A stretch of DNA of 10,241 bases from Anaerolineaceae bacterium (GTDB lineage Bacteria; Chloroflexota; Anaerolineae; Anaerolineales; Villigracilaceae): the NCBI GenBank assembly GCA_009885445.1, contig VFKQ01000302.1, forward strand, positions 1-10,241, written 5' to 3'. A program made the translations under genes and the position numbers. Shown piece after piece: positions 6,361-10,241 of this stretch; the stretch's first letter is position 1, and every line of letters begins with the position of its first letter. The notes below the pieces were generated by a model. The model was not told the DNA's origin. It did no database searches and worked only from the letters and a program-made list of their open reading frames with translations.

Positions 6361-7125
6361 ATGGCTAAAAAATTGTTATTAATCGTAAGCACGTTGTTAC
6401 TGCTCACACTCAGCGCTTGCGGCGGAGCGGGTAAACCGCAAATCGTCAGTGGCGCCGGCGACATCACCAGCGCAGTGGAACAATATCGCGCGCTACTCGG
6501 CGAGAACAACGGCGGCGAGCCTGGGACGAAAGGCCCGAGTGGTTATCGCGAGATTAACTGGGACAGCCTGCCCGACGAATTGGCCGCGCCGAATTTGTAT
6601 GTGTCCGATTTTTTCAACGCGCCCGATGCGCCACGTGCGCGCGGTATCGTGCTGACAACGCCGGGCGAGGGACTGATGGTCAGCGCGGACAGCGATAACC
6701 CGAGCGGCACGCTTCCGCGTTTCGGCAACATCAATCCGCAATATGTTGATATCTTCAAAACCTTCAGCGCCGAAAGATTGTTTTCGCCCATCGGCAGTAA
6801 CATCGTGGTGCTGACCTTCTTTGTGCCCGGTACAAACATCCCCGCCACGATTCGTGGATTCGGCGCAGTCTACACGGACGTAGACAGGGCGCACACCGCC
6901 TTCGAATATTTCGACGTGGACGGCAATTCGCTGGGCAAGTTTGAAACACCGCTCTCAAATAACGGCCTGTCATTCCTCGGCGTTGTTTTTGATAAAGCAA
7001 TCGTCTTCCGCGTGCAAGTGACCTACGGCACCGGCGCGCTCGGCCCCGATGATGGGGTGGGGGATGCGGATGCGGCAGTGATGGATAATTTCATTTACGG
7101 TGAGCCACAAGCAGTAAGCCAGTAA
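6361..7125 (+). CDS. Secreted lipoprotein of unknown function, beta-rich
   Basis: A 254-residue protein with a clear lipoprotein signal (MAKKLLLIVSTLLLLTLSAC, lipid anchor Cys20). SD GAGGAG lies seven bases before the ATG. The mature part starts with a spacer, then VEQYRALLGENNGG, a motif reminiscent of exported proteins whose text reads as a fixed header before a beta-sandwich. The C-terminal half has alternating hydrophobic strands with RGFGAVYTDVD (164-174), FEYFDVDGNSLGKF (180-193), LSFLGVVFD (202-210) and a closing VMDNFIYGEP. This resembles beta-sandwich domains found in many environmental secreted proteins (family memory, not a search). No catalytic motif is visible. Two stop codons in tandem (TAA TAA) are followed at once by a terminator. 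It probably shares a transcript with the dioxygenase lipoprotein upstream; joint function is unknown. Confidence 0.82.
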   Translation: MAKKLLLIVSTLLLLTLSACGGAGKPQIVSGAGDITSAVEQYRALLGENNGGEPGTKGPSGYREINWDSLPDELAAPNLYVSDFFNAPDAPRARGIVLTTPGEGLMVSADSDNPSGTLPRFGNINPQYVDIFKTFSAERLFSPIGSNIVVLTFFVPGTNIPATIRGFGAVYTDVDRAHTAFEYFDVDGNSLGKFETPLSNNGLSFLGVVFDKAIVFRVQVTYGTGALGPDDGVGDADAAVMDNFIYGEPQAVSQ

Positions 7126-7128
7126 TAA

Positions 7129-7165
7129 AAAATAGTGCCGGCACTTGAAGCGCTGGCACTATTTT
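7129..7165. terminator. Bidirectional intrinsic terminator between convergent genes
   Basis: AAAATAGTGCCGGC (7129-7142) pairs with GCTGGCACTATTTT (7152-7165), a 14-bp stem with one G-U and a 9-nt loop. The A-tract on the left and T-tract on the right let it act in both directions, ending the lipoprotein transcript (plus) and possibly the recombinase transcript (minus). It starts within the second of the tandem stop codons of the lipoprotein. Confidence 0.85.
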
Positions 7166-7187
7166 GATAGGGCAGGGGAGAGGGTGA

Positions 7188-7230
7188 AACACCGGTAGGG
7201 GCGCGGCGGTGCCGTGCTCCTACCGGTGTT
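7188..7230. repeat. Long GTAGGGGC-type palindromic repeat after the recombinase gene
   Basis: AACACCGGTAGG (7188-7199) and CCTACCGGTGTT (7219-7230) are perfect 12-bp arms. Pairing continues inward through GGCGCGG/CCGTGCT with G-U pairs, giving about 19 bp around a 5-nt loop. The core GTAGGGGCGCGGCGGTGCCGTGCTCCTAC is a diverged copy of the element at 2029-2059. It lies six bases from the recombinase stop codon. Confidence 0.72.
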
Positions 7231-7236
7231 AGATGT

Positions 7237-8154
7237 TCATTTCTTCTTATTAAAAATATCGTCGTAGGCGCGATCGACTTCGCCGCCGAAGTGGGCGTAG
7301 CGATTGGTGGTGGAGATGCTTTCGTGGCGGGCGAGTTCCTGAGAGAGTTTCAAGTCGCCTTTGGCGAGGTAGGTCATGGTGACAAAGTAGTGACGGAAAT
7401 CGTGGATGCGCACCGAGCGACGATCTACGCCGGCCTCGGTCATGCGGTCTTTGATGGCTTTCCACATGCCGCCCGCGCTGATGGGCTTGACGATTTTGCT
7501 GGCGGTGATGTCGTGCCGCGCAAACAAAGGCTGGGACGCGAGCGGTTTGCGCGAATTTGGCTCGACGCCGGCTCTTGCGTGTATGTATAACTTTAGGGCT
7601 TCGATGGCGCGTGTGGAAAAACGAATGACTGCTTGCTTATCGCCTTTGCCGATGATGATTGCGCGGCCTTCCTGCCAATCGAGGTCGCCGCGCTTGAGGG
7701 AGCAGGCCTCTGAAATGCGCAACCCGCTATCAGCGAGGGTTAGAACGAAGGCGCGATCTCGAAGGGCGAAAAGGCGCAGGGACGGCGAATCGGCTGAGGC
7801 GGCGAAGCCATCCAACGAGTCGCAGTAGGCAATGACTTGCTCGATGGCTTCGCGGTTGAAATTGACGATGCGTTTGCCCTGGCGGCGCGTGTAGTGGTCG
7901 CTGGCTTCTTTGAGTTCGGCCCAATTGCCAGCCCCGCTAAAGGAATAGAACTTGAGCACGGCGGTGCGATAAACGCGTTGCGTGGAGGGGGCCTTGTGTT
8001 TGAGCGAAGTGAGGAACTCAACAAAGGTTTCGGTGGTGAGTTCGGCGTCTTCACCCACGGCCTTGACGAATTGCGCCAGCCCGTTGCGATATGCAGACAG
8101 GGTGCGTGGAGAGCGGTCAAAGGTGCTTAGGAAGCGTTCGATTTCAGTTTTCAT
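7237..8154 (-). CDS. Tyrosine recombinase/integrase (XerC/XerD-like)
   Basis: A 305-residue protein, the usual length of Xer-type recombinases. Residues 1-90 form the N-terminal SAM-like core-binding domain (SPRTLSAYRNGLAQF, STQRVYRTAVLKFYSF). The catalytic domain has Arg146 (ADSGLRISEA), Lys170 (GKGDK), His251 and Arg254 (HDFRHYF), His277 (ARHESISTTNRY) and nucleophile Tyr286. Spacing matches XerD exactly, so the enzyme looks active. It joins or cuts DNA at specific sites by a covalent 3'-phosphotyrosine link. A promoter with perfect consensus hexamers lies just upstream, giving a ~13-nt 5' UTR with only a weak Shine-Dalgarno (GGAA). No excisionase, transposase or phage gene is adjacent, so it is either an orphan integrase of a decayed element or a housekeeping-like recombinase. 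Neither its target site nor attachment-site repeats are apparent. Confidence 0.9.
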   Translation of the reverse strand: MKTEIERFLSTFDRSPRTLSAYRNGLAQFVKAVGEDAELTTETFVEFLTSLKHKAPSTQRVYRTAVLKFYSFSGAGNWAELKEASDHYTRRQGKRIVNFNREAIEQVIAYCDSLDGFAASADSPSLRLFALRDRAFVLTLADSGLRISEACSLKRGDLDWQEGRAIIIGKGDKQAVIRFSTRAIEALKLYIHARAGVEPNSRKPLASQPLFARHDITASKIVKPISAGGMWKAIKDRMTEAGVDRRSVRIHDFRHYFVTMTYLAKGDLKLSQELARHESISTTNRYAHFGGEVDRAYDDIFNKKK

Positions 8155-8173
8155 GTCATTCCATCTACTGGAA

Positions 8174-8203
8174 ATTATATCGAATGATGGGGATGTTTGT
8201 CAA
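8174..8203 (-). promoter_or_regulatory. Consensus sigma-70 promoter of the recombinase gene
   Basis: On the minus strand, TTGACA (8203-8198), 18-bp spacer, TATAAT (8179-8174): both hexamers are perfect consensus. Transcription would start near 8167, only about 13 bases before the ATG. Such a strong promoter is unusual for an integrase, which is often kept low. Confidence 0.75.
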
Positions 8204-8423
8204 TGGCGGGTTTTGGGTTGGTGTGAAGCGCCTCCCCACTTGCAACAAAGATGAAGGATGAAAGATAAAGGATGAAGAAATCTCAGGCCTGGGGAAACGG
8301 ATTGGAATGGAATTCATCTTTCATCTTTCCCAGTTTATCTTTTTTGAACTCCCCCTGCCCCCCACACAGAGTCCCCCGCGTTTGGTTGTTGATGCAAGGC
8401 TGAAACAAGAATGCGCTTCGCGA
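8204..8423. repeat. Intergenic region with heptad tandem repeat and inverted partner
   Basis: No gene is supported here. Four 7-bp units occur at 8250-8277: GATGAAG, GATGAAA, GATAAAG, GATGAAG. An inverted near-copy TTCATCTTTCATCTTT (8313-8328) matches 8248-8263 at 15 of 16 positions, so the transcript could fold into a long A/U-rich hairpin. This heptad class (GGATGAA-like) is a common bacterial intergenic repeat (recalled). A C-rich stretch, CCCCCTGCCCCCC (8351-8363), resembles the tail of the repeat at 3935-3942. Confidence 0.55.
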
Positions 8424-8473
8424 TTGTCAGCAATACAGTTCAATGCTAAAATGTGGGCACAATTGTATTCACA
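8424..8473 (+). promoter_or_regulatory. Toxin-antitoxin promoter with overlapping operator dyad
   Basis: TTGTCA (8424-8429), 17-bp spacer, TAAAAT (8447-8452), with an extended -10 TGC just before. The predicted start near 8459 is covered by a dyad TGTG-N3-ACAATTGT-N3-CACA (8452-8473) centred at 8462/8463. Antitoxins of the Phd/YefM type usually bind palindromes at their own promoter, so this is the likely autoregulatory operator (inference). Confidence 0.65.
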
Positions 8474-8490
8474 AAAATCAAGGAGTCGAA

Positions 8491-8739
8491 ATGGTAACTG
8501 TTGGCGTGCGTGAACTTAAAGAACAAACTAGTGAACTCATTCGCAGGGTACGCGAGCGCGGTGACGAAATTCGGGTTACACATCACGGCAAGGTGGTGGC
8601 GCGGATCATCCCCGCTGTTCCCACGGACGAAGATGCCGCGCAGGCCTGGGATGATCTTGACCGTCTCGCCGCAGAGGTTGGTAAACGCTGGCCGAAGAAA
8701 ATCTCCGCGGCACAGGCTGTCAGCGAGGCGCGTCGATGA
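8491..8739 (+). CDS. Phd/YefM-type antitoxin
   Basis: An 82-residue protein beginning MVTVGVRELKEQTSELIRR, the Phd/YefM N-terminal DNA-binding fold, followed by GDEIRVTHHGKVVARIIP, the diagnostic beta-strand end of the domain (~residue 43). The C-terminal part (44-82, acidic then basic) would be the toxin-neutralising tail. SD AAGGAG at 8480-8485 fixes the start at 8491 rather than the in-frame upstream ATG at 8443, which lies ahead of the promoter's -10 box. It overlaps the toxin gene by ATGA (4 bp), so the two are translationally coupled. It should neutralise the PIN toxin and repress the operon through the dyad at 8452-8473. Confidence 0.9.
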   Translation: MVTVGVRELKEQTSELIRRVRERGDEIRVTHHGKVVARIIPAVPTDEDAAQAWDDLDRLAAEVGKRWPKKISAAQAVSEARR

Positions 8740-9149
8740 GTTTTGTGGTTGTAGACGCCAGCTTGTGGGTGGCGCGCCTTGTGCCGCAGGATGTCTTTCA
8801 TGATTCAGTGCGCGCGTGGATGGACGCCCGCCGCGCTGAAGACATGGAACTGCTGGCCCCCTCCCTTTTATTGGCAGAAGTGGCCGGCGCGATCTCGCGC
8901 CGCACAGGCGATGTGCAACTTGCCCAACGCGCCGCGAATCAATTGGAGGCTCTGCCGAGATTACGCCTCGTTGAAATGGACCGCGCACTTTTGCGGGAAG
9001 CCGCGCAGTTGGCCGCCGAGCTGGGTTTGCGCGGCGCCGATTCGGTCTACGTTGCAGTCGCCAGCCATTTGAGTATCCCTTTGATCACGCTCGATGCGGA
9101 CCAACGCGTGCGCGCACAAAAACGCGTTGAGATCATAAACATTCCCTGA
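8736..9149 (+). CDS. VapC-like PIN domain ribonuclease toxin
   Basis: A 137-residue PIN-domain protein, the normal VapC length. The acidic active site is intact: Asp7 (VVVDASLW), Glu48 (LLLAEVAGAI), Asp102 (GADSVYVAVA) and Asp120 (ITLDADQR, with Asp122 nearby). These coordinate Mg2+ or Mn2+ for RNA cleavage; VapC toxins typically cut tRNA or rRNA and stop growth. The start overlaps the antitoxin stop by four bases, so antitoxin and toxin are made from one transcript. A PIN toxin paired with a Phd/YefM antitoxin rather than VapB is a common mix. The target RNA cannot be read from sequence. Confidence 0.92.
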   Translation: MSFVVVDASLWVARLVPQDVFHDSVRAWMDARRAEDMELLAPSLLLAEVAGAISRRTGDVQLAQRAANQLEALPRLRLVEMDRALLREAAQLAAELGLRGADSVYVAVASHLSIPLITLDADQRVRAQKRVEIINIP

Positions 9150-9202
9150 CCGCGCCGCAATTCAAACCCCTGCCCCACTGTGGGCTTCTCCAGTTTTTGT
9201 TT

Positions 9203-9260
9203 GTTGCAGTAGTTGCAACACCCCTCGCGTAAAGTGGTTTTGATCCTGACATAGTCAGGA
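9203..9260 (+). promoter_or_regulatory. Two small palindromes in the gap before the winged-helix gene
   Basis: The first is GTTGCA (9203-9208) facing TGCAAC (9214-9219) across five bases. The second is TCCTGAC-ATA-GTCAGGA (9244-9260), a 7-bp dyad 23 bases before the start codon at 9284. Both look like operators for HTH regulators. I do not see a convincing promoter: TTGCAG (9205) and TAAAGT (9230) are 19 bp apart. The rest of 9150-9283 contains only a weak 4-bp hairpin and a GGCAGGGG relic (9167-9174, minus strand). Confidence 0.4.
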
Positions 9261-9283
9261 AATCCACATGCGTGAGGTGAGAC

Positions 9284-9493
9284 ATGGCGCGGCCACAAAA
9301 CAAACAGCGGCTGGAAGAAATCTATCGTAAAATAGAACAGCATCCAGGAAAAAGGGCCGGGCTGATTGCCCGCCTCTTGGGGCTCAATCGCAGTGCAGTG
9401 ACCCGCTCATTGCCCTGCCTCGAAGAGAACGGGCTATATCTTTTCAAGGACGAAAAGGGAGGCTTATGGCCGTTTCGAAAAAACAAACAATGA
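9284..9493 (+). CDS. Small winged helix-turn-helix protein
   Basis: A 69-residue basic protein, essentially one winged-helix domain: an N-terminal helix (QRLEEIYRKIEQHPG), helix-turn-helix KRAGLIARLLGLNRSAVTRSLPCLEENG (23-50) and a wing LYLFKDEKGGLWPF (51-64). The Shine-Dalgarno GAGGTGAGAC lies close before the ATG. This resembles the stand-alone N-terminal domain of MarR- or HTH_11-type regulators and has no ligand-binding or oligomerisation part. It is likely a DNA-binding repressor or the cofactor of a nearby regulator; its targets may be the palindromes just upstream. The next gene, a WYL regulator, also starts with an HTH, so the pair may control one locus together (inference). Specific family unassigned. 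Confidence 0.72.
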   Translation: MARPQNKQRLEEIYRKIEQHPGKRAGLIARLLGLNRSAVTRSLPCLEENGLYLFKDEKGGLWPFRKNKQ

Positions 9494-9520
9494 AAATGAT
9501 CACAACGGAAAATCAAAAAT

Positions 9521-9591
9521 GTTGCAGAATTCGCTGAGGTATTGTGCTATGCTGTTGCAAAGGACTGATTGGAAACCGATTTGGAGTTGCA
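9521..9591 (+). promoter_or_regulatory. GTTGCA repeats and extended -10 before the WYL regulator gene
   Basis: GTTGCA occurs at 9521-9526, 9554-9559 and 9586-9591, spaced 33 and 32 bases, about three helical turns. A TGCTATGCT extended -10 (9545-9553) lies just before the second copy; the first copy holds a TTGCAG that is 20 bp upstream, a long spacer for a -35. The repeats could bind an autoregulator, either the WYL protein itself or the small winged-helix protein. The gap 9494-9600 holds nothing else visible. Confidence 0.4.
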
Positions 9592-9600
9592 GAGAGCCAC

Positions 9601-10241
9601 ATGAGCGGAATGACAAAAGCGGAGCGATTGGAAGACATGAAGCGGCTGTACATCCAGCGCGCTTATTCAGATATTGAACTGGCGGAGCGGCTGGGCGTGG
9701 ACCGTACTTTGATCTACCGTGACCGCATTGAATTAACGGGTCAGTATCCCATTGAAAAAGATGAGCAGGGGCGTTATCACATCCCGCGCACCAAACTGAT
9801 TTCAGAGATCAAGATCAACTTGCACGAGGCGCTCACCCTCTATCTTGCGGCACGGAAAACGTCCCGCCAGACACGCTTTCATCATCCCCATGCCGCCAAT
9901 GCCGTGGAGAAACTCGCCGCTACGTTACGCCAGCCGATGACCGAGAAACTGCTCAAAGCGGTGGATGCGGTTTTAAAACAGGACAAAGACCCCGAGCGCA
10001 TAAAGATCATTGAGGTGATTACACAGGCATGGGTGGAGCAGAGAAAGGTGCGCGTCCGCTACCAACCTTTCGGCATGGATGAATTCAGGAACCACGTTAT
10101 CCATCCCTATTTGATCGAGCCTTCGATTTGGAGTGACAGCGTATATGTGATCGCACACAGCGAAGTGACCGAAAAGATCGTCCCATTCAAAATTGACCGC
10201 ATCGAATCGGCGTTCCTTTCAGGTGAGACCTTTGAAATCCC
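9601..10241 (+). CDS. HTH-WYL transcriptional regulator, C-terminus beyond the window
   Basis: The frame is open from ATG 9601 to the window end (213 codons read). Residues ~5-60 form an HTH (LEDMKRLYIQRAYSDIELAERLGVDRTLIYRDRIEL), residues ~65-130 a helical linker, and ~138-206 a WYL domain: ITQAWVEQRKVRVRYQPFGM, HPYLIEPSIWSDSVYVIAH and VPFKIDRIES. The strict Trp-Tyr-Leu triad is replaced by VYV at the strand position, as in many family members. WYL proteins bind nucleic acid or nucleotide ligands and often regulate CRISPR-Cas, CBASS, BREX or DNA-repair genes. The full family length is usually more than 300 residues, so ~100 or more are missing. The start is not fully certain: ATG 9610 is in frame, and GAGAG before 9601 is a weak Shine-Dalgarno. 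What it regulates is probably to the right of the window. Confidence 0.85.
   Translation, partial: MSGMTKAERLEDMKRLYIQRAYSDIELAERLGVDRTLIYRDRIELTGQYPIEKDEQGRYHIPRTKLISEIKINLHEALTLYLAARKTSRQTRFHHPHAANAVEKLAATLRQPMTEKLLKAVDAVLKQDKDPERIKIIEVITQAWVEQRKVRVRYQPFGMDEFRNHVIHPYLIEPSIWSDSVYVIAHSEVTEKIVPFKIDRIESAFLSGETFEI

Noticed and set aside
7188..7230. Attachment site of the recombinase
   Set aside because: The palindrome is a copy of the repeat at 2029-2059, which has no recombinase beside it, so the dispersed-repeat explanation is simpler.
8250..8277. Heptad repeats as a CRISPR remnant
   Set aside because: The units are 7 bp, directly adjacent and without spacers; CRISPR repeats are longer and separated by unique spacers.
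8446..8988. Minus-strand open frame of 180 codons
   Set aside because: It is antisense to the toxin-antitoxin pair and lacks any recognisable domain.
9174..9205. Intrinsic terminator after the PIN toxin gene
   Set aside because: The stem CCCA/TGGG has only four pairs and the T-tract begins about ten bases away, so it is unconvincing.

Overview
The window looks like a chromosomal segment of a Chloroflexota bacterium, probably Anaerolineae-like. This is an inference from the overall style: moderately GC-rich genes, many small palindromic repeats in the gaps, secreted lipoproteins, and a WYL regulator next to an accessory region. No marker gene fixes the taxonomy. Every large gene has a clear family except one lipoprotein.

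Left part (1-5653, minus strand): a drug-export locus. A MATE antiporter gene (4253-5653) is followed, after a palindromic repeat, by a separate transcription unit with its own promoter (4134-4163). That unit encodes a 26-residue leader peptide (4009-4089), then a strong intrinsic terminator (3951-3988), then two ABC half-transporters (2062-3897 and 173-2017). The two ABC proteins carry complementary defects: Asp for the catalytic Glu in the first, and LSVGQ for LSGGQ in the second. This is the signature of heterodimeric multidrug exporters such as BmrC/BmrD and TM287/TM288. The leader RNA can form mutually exclusive pairings (1:2, 2:3, 3:4), so the pair is probably controlled by ribosome-mediated transcription attenuation. 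This is the most interesting system in the window. B. subtilis bmrCD is known to be controlled by a translated leader (bmrB), but the leader peptide here is one I do not recognise.

Middle (5617-7165, plus strand): two lipoprotein genes diverge from the MATE gene, probably as one operon. The first is an intradiol-dioxygenase-fold protein with all four iron ligands; the second is a secreted beta-rich protein of unknown function. A bidirectional terminator separates them from a convergent tyrosine recombinase (7237-8154, minus). That gene has a complete catalytic set and a promoter with perfect -35 and -10 hexamers, but no other mobile-element gene is next to it.

Right part (8424-10241, plus strand): an accessory region with a Phd/YefM-type antitoxin and a VapC-like PIN toxin overlapping by 4 bp, a 69-residue winged-helix protein, and the first 213 codons of an HTH-WYL regulator that runs off the window. 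Repeated GTTGCA hexamers lie in the gaps before the two HTH genes. WYL regulators often head defence loci, so what lies to the right is worth looking at.

Several families of short palindromes sit in the gaps. Two of them touch the Shine-Dalgarno sequences of the two ABC genes. I see no rRNA, tRNA or CRISPR array.
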